From contig KL370840.1 in the NCBI GenBank assembly GCA_000701945.1, positions 742,796-806,795 on the forward strand: DNA of 64,000 bases, read 5' to 3'. The DNA comes from Anaerotruncus sp. MC2020. Lineage in GTDB: Bacteria; Bacillota; Clostridia; Oscillospirales; Ruminococcaceae. The translations under genes were made by a program, and so were the position numbers. This document shows positions 8,186 to 17,793 of the stretch, piece after piece. The stretch's first letter is position 1. Every line of letters starts with the position of its first letter. The notes below the pieces were generated by a model, which was not told the origin of the DNA, made no database searches, and saw only the letters and a list, made by a program, of their open reading frames with translations.

Positions 8186-11100
8186 TCACCTGATAAGCCC
8201 GATATTCTCGCGCGGGAACGCCTCCGCGAGCTCAGCGAAGCTGTCCGCAGTAATGCTGACGGTCAGCGGCTGACGCGGACGCACCGTTTTTTTCACGTCC
8301 GTGAGATAGAAGCAGACCTCGGTCTCGCCGCGATATTTCGCGCATATCCCCGCGAGCCTGTCCATGGGGCTCTCGTCGGAGCGCACCTTTATGCACAGCC
8401 TCATTCTGCCGACCATAGCCGCAAAGCCGTCCTCGGGGACGATGCTCTCGCAGATGAGGGAATAGCTGTCGTCCTTCTGCGACACCCTGCCGCTGATATA
8501 ATGAATGCTCCCCTCGGTGAGCGAAGAGCCCGCCGCCGAGAACAAATCGGGGAAAACGACGGCTTCGAGCTCGCCAGTGTCGTCGGACAGCGTAAGGAAG
8601 CACATCTTGCTGCCGCTGCGCGTGACATGGAGCTTGCGCTCCTGCACAACACAAAGCATACGCACATTCTCGCCGTCCTTGTAGTTTCCGCACGCGATAT
8701 CAAAGGTCTTAGCCGTCCGCAGGAGCAGCGACAGGTGCTCGTACTCGGAGACAGGGTCGCCGCTGAGGTACATTCCCGCCGCCTCCTTCTCCATTGCGAG
8801 CAGCTTTTTCCGCTCAAATTCAGGCTTGAACGGTATTTTCATGTTGAGACTCTCGGTGTCCGCGGAGCCGAAGAGGTCGAGCTGCCCCTCGATGACTCCC
8901 CTGCTGCCGCTGCCCGCCATATCGAGTATCATATCGTAGCTGTCGAGCAGCTGTCTGCGGTTGAGCCCGAGCCCGTCGAACGCGCCCGCCTTGATGAGGT
9001 TCTCGAGCGCCTTTCTGTTGAGCTCGCGACCGCCGATACGCTCGCAAAAGTCCTGTAAGCTGCGGAAATCGCCGTTTGCCTCGCGGTCGCTGATTATCCT
9101 GTCCGCGAGCCCGCCGCCGATGTTTTTGACGGCGATGAGTCCGAAGTACATCTTGCCGTAGGCGTAGGTGAAGCCGCGCATACTGCGGTTCACGTGCGGG
9201 CAGAGAACGTCTATGTCCGCGCTTTTGCAGTCGCCGATGTACTCCGCGAGCTTGCCCGTATTGCCCATGACGCTTGACATCAGCGCCGCCATATATATGC
9301 CGCGGAAATGGCATTTGAGGTATGCGGTCTGGTACGAGAGATAGGCATATGCCGCCGCATGGGACTTGTTGAACGCATACGACGCAAAGCTCACCATTTC
9401 GTTGAAAATGGCATTTGCAGCCTCGGCAGAGACGCCGTTTGCCTCCGCGCCCCTGACGAAACTGTCACGCTCGCTGAGCATGACGTCGTGCTTCTTTTTT
9501 GCCATTGCACGGCGGACGATGTCGGCGTGTCCGTAGGAGTAGCCCGCGAGCCTGCGGCAAATCTCCATGACCTGCTCCTGATAGACCATAACGCCGTATG
9601 TGTCGCCGAGGATATCCTTCAGCAGCGGGTGTATATAGCGAATATTCGCGGGATTCTTCTTGTTCTCGATGTAGACGGGAATCGACTTCATCGGACCTGG
9701 TCTGTACAGGGAGAGCACCACTATCAGATCCTCGAGCCGCTCGGGCTGTAGGTCGATGAGCTTCTGCGTCATGCCCGCGCTCTCGAACTGGAAAATGCCC
9801 GCAGTATCGCCCTTTGACAGCATCGCGTACACCGCCGCGTCGTCGGTCGGGATATGGCTGATGTCGAAGTCGGGACGCTTGCGGCGTATCTCGCGCACGG
9901 CGTCGCGGATAATGGTGAGGTTGCGCAGTCCGAGGAAGTCCATTTTCAGCAGTCCGAGCGACTCAAGGTACTCCATGGTGTACTGCGTTGTTATCGTGGT
10001 GTCGTTGCGCTGTAGCGGCACGAGGTCGTCGAGCGGCACTGCCGAGATGACGACTCCCGCCGCGTGCGTGGAGGTGTGACGCGGCATACCCTCGAGCTGC
10101 AATGCGAGGTCGATTAGCCGCTTCACCGAGCTGTCGGAGCGGTACAGTGCCGATAGGTCGGGATTCTCACGGAGCGAAAAGCTGAGGTCGCCCTTAGGGT
10201 CAATGAGCTTTGCGACCTTGTCTCCGAGCTGGTATGGCAGTCCGAGCACGCGCGCGATATCGCGCACCGCCGCCTTAGCCTTGAGCGTATCGAATGCGAT
10301 TATCTCCGAGACCTTGTCCGAGCCGTACTTCTGCACGACATAGTCCTTGACGCGCTGTCTGCCCTCGATGCAAAAGTCGATATCGAAGTCGGGCATACTC
10401 ACGCGCTCGGGGTTGAGGAATCTCTCGAACATGAGGTCGAACTTGATAGGGTCGATGCCCGTGATGCCTATGCAGTACGCGACAAGGCTGCCCGCGCCCG
10501 AGCCTCGCCCGGGACCGACGGGAATGCCGTTCTCGCGTGCAAAGCGGATGAAGTCCCACACGATGAGGAAGTAGTCGGTGAAGCACTTCTCGGTGATGAC
10601 GGAAAGCTCGTAGTCAAGCCGTTTCACGATGCTCCCCGCCACGTTCTGACCGTAGCGCTTATACAGTCCCGCGTAGCTGAGGTCGCGGAGGTAGGCGGCG
10701 TTGTCGGTTACGCCCTCGACCTCGAAATGCGGTATCTTCACGGAGCTGTCAAAGTCCATGCTGACGTTGCAGCGCTCCGCTATGAGGGCAGTATTCGTGA
10801 CCGCCTCCTCATGCCCGCGGAACAGCTCCGCCATTTCGTCCGCGGACTTGACGAAGAACTCGTTCGTCTCGAAGCTGAGCCCTGTCGGCTCGCCGAGCAG
10901 CTTGCCCGTCTGTATGCAGAGCAGCACGTTTTGCAGCTCCGCGTCCTCACGTCTGAGGTAGTGGCAGTCGTTGGTTGCCGCGAGCGGTATGCCCGTCTCC
11001 GCGGAGAGCCTGTACAGCTGCGGGAGAATGAGCCTCTCCTCGCGTATGCCGTGGTCCTGCACTTCGAGGAAGTAGTTGCCCTCGCCGAATATATCGCGGT

Positions 11101-11590
11101 ATTCGAGCGCCTTAGCCTTTGCGGCGAGGTACTGCCCGTCCGCGAGGAGGCGCGGCACCTCTCCGATGAGGCACGCCGACAGGCATATCAGCCCCTCATG
11201 GTACTTTTTCAGCAGCTCCAAGTCCACGCGCGGGCGGTTGTAGAAGCCCTCGATAAAGCCCGCAGATACGAGCTTTACGAGATTGCGGTAGCCGATGTTG
11301 TTCTCGCAGAGCAGTATCAGGTGGTACGGTCTCGCGTCGAGCTTGGGCTCGCGGTCGTGTCTCGTCCTCGGCGCGACGTAGACCTCGCAGCCGATAATGG
11401 GCTTGACACCCACATTTTTCGCCGTTTTCCAGAACTCCGCCACGCCGTACATATTGCCGTGGTCGGTAATGGCGACGGCGGTCTGTCCGAGCTCCTTCAC
11501 GCGCTCGACGAGCTTCTTTATGCGGCACGCGCCGTCGAGGAGGCTGTACTCCGTGTGGACGTGGAGGTTTACAAAGCTGTCACTTTTCAA
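8186..11590 (-). CDS. dnaE: DNA polymerase III subunit alpha (DnaE)
   Basis: A replicative or lesion-tolerant C-family DNA polymerase of 1134 aa. The order is PHP domain (FVNLHVHTEYSLLDGACR at residues 6-23 and AITDHGNMYG), the palm with catalytic aspartates in VSMPDFDIDFC (about residue 400), fingers with GPGRGSGAGSLVAYC just upstream, helix-hairpin-helix (AYKNIGGGLADRI region) and a C-terminal OB fold (VRMLCVVQERKLHV). It lacks the internal exonuclease of PolC, so it is the DnaE type. In Firmicutes it usually assists PolC. The start at 11590 overlaps the whiA end by 11 bases. It is the last gene of the rpe-to-dnaE run. Confidence 0.96.
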   Translation of the reverse strand: MKSDSFVNLHVHTEYSLLDGACRIKKLVERVKELGQTAVAITDHGNMYGVAEFWKTAKNVGVKPIIGCEVYVAPRTRHDREPKLDARPYHLILLCENNIGYRNLVKLVSAGFIEGFYNRPRVDLELLKKYHEGLICLSACLIGEVPRLLADGQYLAAKAKALEYRDIFGEGNYFLEVQDHGIREERLILPQLYRLSAETGIPLAATNDCHYLRREDAELQNVLLCIQTGKLLGEPTGLSFETNEFFVKSADEMAELFRGHEEAVTNTALIAERCNVSMDFDSSVKIPHFEVEGVTDNAAYLRDLSYAGLYKRYGQNVAGSIVKRLDYELSVITEKCFTDYFLIVWDFIRFARENGIPVGPGRGSGAGSLVAYCIGITGIDPIKFDLMFERFLNPERVSMPDFDIDFCIEGRQRVKDYVVQKYGSDKVSEIIAFDTLKAKAAVRDIARVLGLPYQLGDKVAKLIDPKGDLSFSLRENPDLSALYRSDSSVKRLIDLALQLEGMPRHTSTHAAGVVISAVPLDDLVPLQRNDTTITTQYTMEYLESLGLLKMDFLGLRNLTIIRDAVREIRRKRPDFDISHIPTDDAAVYAMLSKGDTAGIFQFESAGMTQKLIDLQPERLEDLIVVLSLYRPGPMKSIPVYIENKKNPANIRYIHPLLKDILGDTYGVMVYQEQVMEICRRLAGYSYGHADIVRRAMAKKKHDVMLSERDSFVRGAEANGVSAEAANAIFNEMVSFASYAFNKSHAAAYAYLSYQTAYLKCHFRGIYMAALMSSVMGNTGKLAEYIGDCKSADIDVLCPHVNRSMRGFTYAYGKMYFGLIAVKNIGGGLADRIISDREANGDFRSLQDFCERIGGRELNRKALENLIKAGAFDGLGLNRRQLLDSYDMILDMAGSGSRGVIEGQLDLFGSADTESLNMKIPFKPEFERKKLLAMEKEAAGMYLSGDPVSEYEHLSLLLRTAKTFDIACGNYKDGENVRMLCVVQERKLHVTRSGSKMCFLTLSDDTGELEAVVFPDLFSAAGSSLTEGSIHYISGRVSQKDDSYSLICESIVPEDGFAAMVGRMRLCIKVRSDESPMDRLAGICAKYRGETEVCFYLTDVKKTVRPRQPLTVSITADSFAELAEAFPRENIGLIR

Positions 11591-12494
11591 GGCTGCCTCC
11601 GTTCCTTATCTCGTCGGCTATCCTCGCGAGCTTTTTCAGGCGGTGGTTGACACCAGAGCGGCTTATCGGCTCGGAGAGGCTCGCGCCCATTTCGCTCAGG
11701 CTCATGCCCGAATTCTCGAGGCGCAGCTCCGCGACCTCGCGCAGCTCCTCGGACAGGCTGTCGAGCCCGACAGTTGACGCAATGAGGCGGATATCCTCCT
11801 GCTGTTTCATCGCAGCGGCGACTACCTTGTCGATGTTTGCGGTATCGCAGTTGGCGATGCGGTTAGCCTTGTTGCGGACGTCCTTGTATATTTTCACGTT
11901 CATCAGCTCAAGCGTGCACTGCTGCGCGCCGATGAAGGTGAGCGTGTCCTCTATGGACTCGCTGCCCTTGATGTACACGACGGTCTGACCGCGTCTCTGC
12001 GTGGTGCGTGCGGTGACTCCGATGTCGCCGAGCAGCGTAACGAGCACCTCTGCGAGTGCCTCACACGGCACGCTGAACTCGAGGTGATACTCCTTTTCGG
12101 GGTCGTTGACGCTGCCGCACGCGAGGAAGGCTCCTGCCGTGAAAACGCCGAGGCTTGTGGTCGAGACGAGCTCCTCGTCGAAGGAGCGCGCGTCGTCCGA
12201 GAGGCGGTACTTCGCGAAGACCTCGCCAATGAGGGCGGGCTCGGTGATGTCGTAGATATAGAGGGTCTTGCCACTCGCGCTCTCCGAGAGTCGGCAGCTG
12301 AGCTCCGCGTGGAACACCCTGCGGAAGAGCTCTGCGAACTCGTCCGCGGCGGTGCGGCTCTTGCTCTGGAAGGATATGCGCTCGCTGCCGAGGTGACGGC
12401 AGAACAGCAGCATACCGTACAGGCAGGCAAATCGCCTGTCCTTGTCGGTGATATCCGAGCATATCTCTTTTCTGACTTCGTTTGAAAATGACAT
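11580..12494 (-). CDS. whiA: WhiA family DNA-binding protein
   Basis: A conserved Gram-positive regulator, 304 aa, with an N-terminal degenerate LAGLIDADG homing-endonuclease-like fold and a C-terminal helix-turn-helix (ELREVAELRLENSGMSLSEM, then GASLSEPISRSGVNHRLKKL). In Streptomyces it controls sporulation division genes; in Bacillus it affects chromosome segregation and division. I chose the start at 12494 (MSFSNEVRKEI), which has GGAG about 9 bases upstream. It follows rapZ, the conserved rapZ-whiA neighbourhood of Firmicutes (the usual yvcK between them is absent here). Confidence 0.95.
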   Translation of the reverse strand: MSFSNEVRKEICSDITDKDRRFACLYGMLLFCRHLGSERISFQSKSRTAADEFAELFRRVFHAELSCRLSESASGKTLYIYDITEPALIGEVFAKYRLSDDARSFDEELVSTTSLGVFTAGAFLACGSVNDPEKEYHLEFSVPCEALAEVLVTLLGDIGVTARTTQRRGQTVVYIKGSESIEDTLTFIGAQQCTLELMNVKIYKDVRNKANRIANCDTANIDKVVAAAMKQQEDIRLIASTVGLDSLSEELREVAELRLENSGMSLSEMGASLSEPISRSGVNHRLKKLARIADEIRNGGSLEK

Positions 12495-12545
12495 TGTTTT
12501 TCTCCACTCAAAATATGTCCGCACACCGAGGTATGCGGACACTGC

Positions 12546-13418
12546 TCAAAACTTGCGGTCTTTGGTTATATCGCGGTGGTACTTCTGCACCTTGTAGCCC
12601 TTGTTGACGAGGTGCTTTGCCATGTACTCCGCAAATGTGATAGAGCGGTGCTTACCGCCCGTACAGCCGAACGCGATGACAAGGCGGCTCTTGCCCTCCT
12701 GCACGTACATCGGGATAAGGTAGTCAATGAGGTCGGTGAGCTTCTCGAACAGCTTCTGCGACTGCTCGAAGCCCATGACGTAATCCTGAACACAGCTCTC
12801 GATGCCCGTGTGGCTTTTCAGCTCCTTTACGTAGTACGGATTCGGCAGACATCTCACGTCGAACACGAGGTCTGACTCCGTAGAAACGCCGTACTTGAAG
12901 CCGAACGACATCACTTTTATCATGAGGGAATCGGACGTATGCTCGAGGAATATCGTCTTGACCTGCTCCTTGAGCTGAGACGCCGTAAAGCCCGAGGTCT
13001 CGATGTAGTAGTCCGCCACCTCGCGGAGCTGAGAGAGCTGATTTCGCTCGTACTGTATCGCCTCGTGGAGGTTGCCGTTGAACTTCTCGTCGAGGGGGTG
13101 CTTGCGGCGTGTCTCCTTGTAGCGCTTGACGATGACCTCGTCGTCCGCCTCGATGAAGAGGACTCTCACTGTGACGTCGGGCTCGGTCTTGAGGCTCTGC
13201 CACGCGCGGAATATCTCCGCGAACATATCGCCCGTCCTGATGTCGACGGCAACAGCTATCCTGTCGATAGCGGAGTCGGACTTGCGGCACAGGTCGACGA
13301 ACTGCGGTATCAGCTTTGGAGGGATATTGTCTATGCAGTAATAGCCGATATCCTCCATAACGTCCATAACGCTCGATTTACCCGAGCCTGACATTCCTGT
13401 AACTATCAATAGATCCAT
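12546..13418 (-). CDS. rapZ: RapZ/YvcJ nucleotide-binding protein
   Basis: A 290-aa P-loop protein of the RapZ family. Walker A GMSGSGKSS is at residues 8-16, followed by EDIGYYCIDNIPP. The C-terminal domain has AFGCTGGKHRSITFAEYMAKHL, the conserved RNA- or metabolite-binding signature. In enterobacteria RapZ guides RNase E to GlmZ and senses glucosamine-6-phosphate; in Bacillus YvcJ hydrolyses nucleotides and affects competence. Its exact role here is unknown. It sits between murB and whiA, consistent with a link to cell wall precursor supply. Confidence 0.94.
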   Translation of the reverse strand: MDLLIVTGMSGSGKSSVMDVMEDIGYYCIDNIPPKLIPQFVDLCRKSDSAIDRIAVAVDIRTGDMFAEIFRAWQSLKTEPDVTVRVLFIEADDEVIVKRYKETRRKHPLDEKFNGNLHEAIQYERNQLSQLREVADYYIETSGFTASQLKEQVKTIFLEHTSDSLMIKVMSFGFKYGVSTESDLVFDVRCLPNPYYVKELKSHTGIESCVQDYVMGFEQSQKLFEKLTDLIDYLIPMYVQEGKSRLVIAFGCTGGKHRSITFAEYMAKHLVNKGYKVQKYHRDITKDRKF

Positions 13419-13437
13419 ATATGGTACTCCTGAATGC

Positions 13438-14343
13438 TTATCTGAGTATCACAGGCTCGAGCTCGAGCCTGAAGCCTGTTTTATCGAAAACTATCTTTTT
13501 GATGTCCTCACAGAGCTCGAGAACATCGCTGCACGTCGCGTCGCCCTTGTTGATGACGAAGCCGCTGTGCTTCTCGCTGACCTGAGCGCCTCCGCGGCTC
13601 ATTCCCTTAAGACCACACTGGTCGATGAGGAGCGAGGCGTAGCTGCCCTCGGGACGCTTGAAGGTGCTTCCCGCACTCGGGTACTCGAGCGGCTGCTTGG
13701 AGCTGCGCTTCTGCATACACTCGGTCATAGCCGCCTTTATCGCGGCAGGCTCGCCCTTAGCGAGCTTCATGGTCACGGAGGTGATTATGCAGTTCCTGTC
13801 GGAGAATGCGCTGTGTCTGTATGAGAGCGCCATATCCTCGGCGCTGATATTGCAGATATTGCAGTCCTCGTCGATGTACTGAGCCGAGACAACGACGTCC
13901 TTCATCTCGCTGCCGTATGCGCCCGCGTTCATGTAGAGCGCGCCGCCGACAGTGCCGGGGATACCGAAGAGGTTCTCCATTCCCGTGAGTCCGCGCTGCT
14001 GAGCGTGAACGCACGCCGACGCGAGCAGAGCTCCCGCCTGACATTTTATCTCGTCGCCCTCGACGGTGATGCCAGCGAAATCGCTGCCTATGAGGAGTAT
14101 CACGCCGTCGAAGCCCTCATCGGAGACGATGATGTTGCTCCCGCGCCCGATAATGCCGTAGCGCATCTCGTTCGCCTTTAAGTATTTCAGCAGCTCCGCC
14201 GCCGAATGTGCGGAATTGATGCTGACGAGCGCTCTGCACGGACCGCCTATGCGGAAGGTCGTGAACTCCCTGAGAGAGCACTCGGGGGTAATCTTGCAGC
14301 CGAGCTTGTCGCAGAGCGCAGTAAGTTCGCTAATATTAACCAT
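13438..14343 (-). CDS. murB: UDP-N-acetylmuramate dehydrogenase
   Basis: A flavoprotein that reduces UDP-GlcNAc-enolpyruvate to UDP-MurNAc with NADPH, the second step of cytosolic peptidoglycan synthesis. The 301-aa protein has the FAD-binding blocks YGIIGRGSNIIVSDEGFDGVI and FGIPGTVGGALYMNAGAYG. YPSAGSTFKRP contains the serine proton donor of type II MurB, and GFVINKGDAT lies near the C-terminus. It lies between hprK and rapZ with short gaps, the order known from several clostridia. Confidence 0.96.
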   Translation of the reverse strand: MVNISELTALCDKLGCKITPECSLREFTTFRIGGPCRALVSINSAHSAAELLKYLKANEMRYGIIGRGSNIIVSDEGFDGVILLIGSDFAGITVEGDEIKCQAGALLASACVHAQQRGLTGMENLFGIPGTVGGALYMNAGAYGSEMKDVVVSAQYIDEDCNICNISAEDMALSYRHSAFSDRNCIITSVTMKLAKGEPAAIKAAMTECMQKRSSKQPLEYPSAGSTFKRPEGSYASLLIDQCGLKGMSRGGAQVSEKHSGFVINKGDATCSDVLELCEDIKKIVFDKTGFRLELEPVILR

Positions 14344-14360
14344 TATATCACCAAGCCATA

Positions 14361-15320
14361 TCAGAATGATTCATAGTTTCTGACAGTTTCCTTCGGGTCT
14401 GACTCCATGCCGAGCCTGTGGAGGAGCTCCTGCGCGGCATTGTAGCCCATTTTCTTCTGTCTGTTGTTCATAGCCGCTACCTCGAGGATAACAGCGAGGT
14501 TACGTCCGGGCTTTACGGGTATCGTCAGCGAGGGTATCTTTACGCCGAGGAGGCTGACATACTCCGTATCTACGCCCATTCTGTCGTACACCTTTTCGGA
14601 GTTCCACTGCTCGAGCTCGACAACGAGGTCGAGCTTCTCGGTCATCTTAACAGCACCGATACCGAAGAGTCGGCGTGCGTTGATGATACCGATACCGCGC
14701 AGCTCGAGGAAGTGGCGGATATTGTCGGGAGAACTTCCCACGAGGCTGATATTCGACACCTTGCGTATCTCGACAGCATCGTCTGCGACGAGTCTGTGAC
14801 CGCGCTTGACGAGCTCGATAGCAGTCTCGCTCTTACCTACGCCGCTCTCGCCCGTGATGAACACGCCCTCGCCGTATATCTCGATGAGAACGCCGTGACG
14901 CGTAACTCTCGGAGCGAGGTTGAGGTTGAGGAAGGCGATAAGTCCCGACATGAAGTTGGACGTGCTCTCCTTGCTTCTGAGGAGGGGCACCTCGTACTCC
15001 TTCGCGAGCTCCAGCATCTCCGCAAAGTACGGGAGCTCACGCGTGATTATGAGCGCGGGAAGCCTCTGCGCGAAAAGGAGCTGCAAACGCTCGCGGCGTG
15101 TTTTCTCGTCGATAGTCGAGAGGTACGCGAACTCCATTTTGCCGATTATCTGTATGCGCTCGGGGTTGAAGTACTCGTAGAAGCCCATGAGCTGCAAGCC
15201 CGGACGGTTCACGTCGTTCTCGCTTATGAGTATCTCCTCGGGATTTTTGTGCGTGTGTATCACTTCGAGCTGGTATTCGTCGATTATCTTCTGCAATGAT
15301 ACCGTAAAGTTTTCTGCCAT
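14361..15320 (-). CDS. hprK: HPr kinase/phosphorylase
   Basis: A bifunctional enzyme that phosphorylates and dephosphorylates HPr on Ser46, linking glycolytic state to carbon catabolite repression. In this 319-aa protein the P-loop is GESGVGKSE at about residues 158-166, followed by the HPr-K signature GHRLVADDAVEI. LELRGIGIINARRLFG is the C-terminal K-signature block. The N-terminal domain is intact. GGAG precedes the ATG. It lies between the DUF4015-like gene and murB. No PTS genes are in the window. Confidence 0.97.
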   Translation of the reverse strand: MAENFTVSLQKIIDEYQLEVIHTHKNPEEILISENDVNRPGLQLMGFYEYFNPERIQIIGKMEFAYLSTIDEKTRRERLQLLFAQRLPALIITRELPYFAEMLELAKEYEVPLLRSKESTSNFMSGLIAFLNLNLAPRVTRHGVLIEIYGEGVFITGESGVGKSETAIELVKRGHRLVADDAVEIRKVSNISLVGSSPDNIRHFLELRGIGIINARRLFGIGAVKMTEKLDLVVELEQWNSEKVYDRMGVDTEYVSLLGVKIPSLTIPVKPGRNLAVILEVAAMNNRQKKMGYNAAQELLHRLGMESDPKETVRNYESF

Positions 15321-15378
15321 GGTTTTTCTCCGTTCTCCGATGATTCGGTCAATTTACGCGGCAAACGCCGCTCCCCCG

Positions 15379-16563
15379 TCAGCCTAAAACGAACGATTTA
15401 TATCCGTATTCGGCTGTCTTCTTTTTTGCTGCGATGAGCTCCTCAGCGGTAGCTCCCGAGCCGCTTATCCTGACTGTTACATTGAAGTCCTTCAGCCTGT
15501 CGCCGATGAATTTCAAGCATTTATCCGTTATCTCGGCGGGAGTGCCGTCGAATTCGTACAGCATCTTCCCGTCGGAAACACCGTTTTTGAGCTCGTCGAT
15601 GTTGACATCGACCACGACCGTATTCGCGGACAGCAGCTGCGGCTGCAAAACGTCGCAGTTGCCTCTGAGCACATCCGCCGCCGACACTCCCACGTACATC
15701 GACGCACCGCCTGATACCGCCCTCTCATAGAAGAGGTTGGCAGCGGAGGTCAGCGCGAGGAATCGGTCAGTCCTTCCGTACTGCTCGTCGAGGAGGGCGA
15801 GGTCGGACTCCCTGAAAAATGGGTACATTATGTCGGTGACTACCACTCTCTCGAAGCCCGCCGCCGTCACCTCGTCAATGATAGATGAGACATACATCAG
15901 CGTCTCGGAGGAGGTCGGAGACGTCCACGGGACGCCGCCGTGCTCGGGGTCATTGTCGACCCACTGCGAGCCGTCATCGACCGTGACATATCCCGCCGAG
16001 GGCAGATGCGTCGGGAGCTGATTGTCATAGAATGCGCTTATCTCGGCGGCGGGCTTGAAGCCGCTCTCCTTTACCGCGTCGGCTATGACCGACAGCGGCA
16101 GATTGGCGCTTACTGCTCCGCACGCTCTTGCGTCCTGATTCTCGGTCGCGTAGTATATCTTTCCGCCCCTGACCTTGAGAGGCACCTCCACGAACTCGAT
16201 ATCGGCATTCTTGGGCACTGCACTGAGCGCAGTCTTGAGAGCCGCGGCATTCGCGAGGTCGGTCGGCACGAGTCCTGCCGCCTGATACTTCTCGGGAGCC
16301 TTTGGCGCGCCCTCGGAGTCGGTCGGGACATCAGCGGAGCTCTCCCCCGTTGTCTCGGAGGCGGAAGTCTCCTGCTCGGGCTTGTCGCCCTTGTGCTGAG
16401 TGTAGTTGATGATAGGCTCGGCGACGCTGTAGCCGATGAAGCCTATGCCGCCGATGAGGAGCACGGTCAGCGCGGCGGAGAGTGCCTTTCCAAGCGGGCT
16501 TTTGCCGTAATAATTCTTTTCTTTGGTTTTGTAGATTTTCCTTCCCTTGTTCTTACGTTTCAT
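15379..16563 (-). CDS. Membrane-anchored putative glycoside hydrolase-like protein
   Basis: A 394-aa protein with a basic N-terminus, one membrane segment (about residues 28-48, ALSAALTVLLIGGIGFIGYS), a Ser/Glu/Thr-rich linker (about 60-85) and a C-terminal TIM-barrel-like domain outside the cell. The pattern VPLKVRGGKIYYAT, AEISAFYDNQLP, SSIIDEVTAAGFERVVVTDIMYPFF and VTVRISGSGAT resembles the DUF4015 putative glycosyl hydrolase group, but I cannot confirm the catalytic residues. It follows the rnfA-like gene after 41 bases, so it may share its transcript. Its position near murB and hprK fits a cell wall role, but that is inference. Confidence 0.6.
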   Translation of the reverse strand: MKRKNKGRKIYKTKEKNYYGKSPLGKALSAALTVLLIGGIGFIGYSVAEPIINYTQHKGDKPEQETSASETTGESSADVPTDSEGAPKAPEKYQAAGLVPTDLANAAALKTALSAVPKNADIEFVEVPLKVRGGKIYYATENQDARACGAVSANLPLSVIADAVKESGFKPAAEISAFYDNQLPTHLPSAGYVTVDDGSQWVDNDPEHGGVPWTSPTSSETLMYVSSIIDEVTAAGFERVVVTDIMYPFFRESDLALLDEQYGRTDRFLALTSAANLFYERAVSGGASMYVGVSAADVLRGNCDVLQPQLLSANTVVVDVNIDELKNGVSDGKMLYEFDGTPAEITDKCLKFIGDRLKDFNVTVRISGSGATAEELIAAKKKTAEYGYKSFVLG

Positions 16564-16604
16564 CTTTTGTTCTCCTGAGTTATAGTAGAACGCGCATTTT
16601 TTAT

Positions 16605-17186
16605 TTATCTGAGCGCGTAAACAGCCATTGAAATGAGCCCGAGATATACAAGCATCGCGGGGAAGCCCCTGAACGAAGCGGGCACCTTTGCGGAGTTGAG
16701 CTTGCGGTAAGCCGCAGTCAGAATGAACGCCGCAAGAATGAAGCCCGTTCCCGCCTCAGCGCCCGACAGCACGAAATTGATGAAGGTGTTGAGCGGCGGA
16801 TAGGCGTCGGCTCTGTCCGTAATGGTGAAGAGCGTACCCATGACAGCGCAGTTGAAGGCCGAAACATGGACATATTTCCTTGTAGTCTCAAAGCTGTCAC
16901 TGCCCGCAAAATAAAGAGCAGTGAGAAGAAGTACATATATAGCTCCTATTATTAAGGTGTAGAAAAGCAGAGTGAGGTCCGCGAGACCGTCGGGGAGCAG
17001 AGCGTTGACGATGTACGCCGCACCCGAGCCCACGGAAGTGAAAACGGTTATCGTGATAGCCGTCCACAACAGGTTCTTCTTGTTGCCCGCGGCGATGAAC
17101 AGCGTGCTCGTACCGAGAGCCTGCGTGAGGATGAGGTTAGTCGCGAGAAGCGTAACGAGCTCAGTTACCAGAAACATTTCCGTCAC
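16605..17186 (-). CDS. rnfA: RnfA-like membrane protein lacking one cluster cysteine
   Basis: A 193-aa membrane protein with about six helices that aligns along its length with RnfA/RsxA (NqrE family). The C-terminal PASFRGFPAML block and the FNCAVMG block are conserved. In true RnfA, two cysteines (C25 and C113 in E. coli RsxA) help bind the [2Fe-2S] cluster at the RnfA-RnfE interface. Here C113 is kept, but the first site reads LGTSTLF, with Ser27 in place of the LGLCP cysteine. Its start overlaps the end of the rnfE-like gene. Homology is clear; electron transfer by this subunit is doubtful. Confidence 0.85.
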   Translation of the reverse strand: MTEMFLVTELVTLLATNLILTQALGTSTLFIAAGNKKNLLWTAITITVFTSVGSGAAYIVNALLPDGLADLTLLFYTLIIGAIYVLLLTALYFAGSDSFETTRKYVHVSAFNCAVMGTLFTITDRADAYPPLNTFINFVLSGAEAGTGFILAAFILTAAYRKLNSAKVPASFRGFPAMLVYLGLISMAVYALR

Positions 17187-17793
17187 CTCCCGTTTCGCCG
17201 CCGCGTCCCGACATAGAGCGCAGCTTCCTGTAGAGACCGCACAGCAGTCCGAGGAAAATGAAGCCGCCGAATGGCAGTCCGAGACCGCTTATCAGCGTGT
17301 CGGCGTCGACGAGCCTGCCCGCGATAGTACCGTAGGCAAAGAGCTCCCTGATGAACGCAGTGACTATCATCACCGCGTCGAAGCCGAGGATATAGAACAC
17401 GAGCGAGGCTGTCATGCTGAGGCGTCTCATGCGGTAGAACCTTGTCTCCGACTGCACGACTATGAGCGAATTCACAGCGAGCAGCGGGAAGTATATCCCG
17501 ACATTAGTGATGACCTCGGGGAAAAACTCCCTCGCCACCGATTTTACGGGGATATAGACTACCGAAGCTATGACAGCGTTGATGATAATCTTCGCCGCAT
17601 AGGGCAGCCTCCTCGGCACGAACGAGCCGAGCAGCACCGCGAAGAAGGTTATCGCGGAGAAGGCGTAGATGAGCGCTATCGCGTTCTCGAGGGTATTTCC
17701 GCACATTATCACGGGAGATATCACCATGAGCGACGAGAGCACGGTATTGTCGCCGAGCAGACCGTCGAACACGGCAGTTTTCTTCTTATTCAT
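17161..17793 (-). CDS. rnfE: RnfE-like membrane protein lacking both cluster cysteines
   Basis: A 210-aa polytopic membrane protein aligning with RnfE/RsxE. Kept features include DNTVLSSL near the N-terminus, GIYFPLLAVN, AFIRELFAYGTI and LPFGGFIFLGL. The two cysteines that bind [2Fe-2S] in RnfE (C26 in LGLCP and C108 in TNC) are both serine here (Ser26 in VISP, Ser109 in VNS). I start it at 17793 (MNKKKTAV), which overlaps the rnfD-like end by 8 bases; the longer reading frame upstream is basic, low-complexity and inside rnfD. A cysteine at residue 31 is not at the ligand position. Confidence 0.84.
   Translation of the reverse strand: MNKKKTAVFDGLLGDNTVLSSLMVISPVIMCGNTLENAIALIYAFSAITFFAVLLGSFVPRRLPYAAKIIINAVIASVVYIPVKSVAREFFPEVITNVGIYFPLLAVNSLIVVQSETRFYRMRRLSMTASLVFYILGFDAVMIVTAFIRELFAYGTIAGRLVDADTLISGLGLPFGGFIFLGLLCGLYRKLRSMSGRGGETGGDGNVSGN

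Noticed and set aside
12084..12485. Open frame on the plus strand within whiA
   Set aside because: Antisense shadow; the minus-strand WhiA is complete and conserved.
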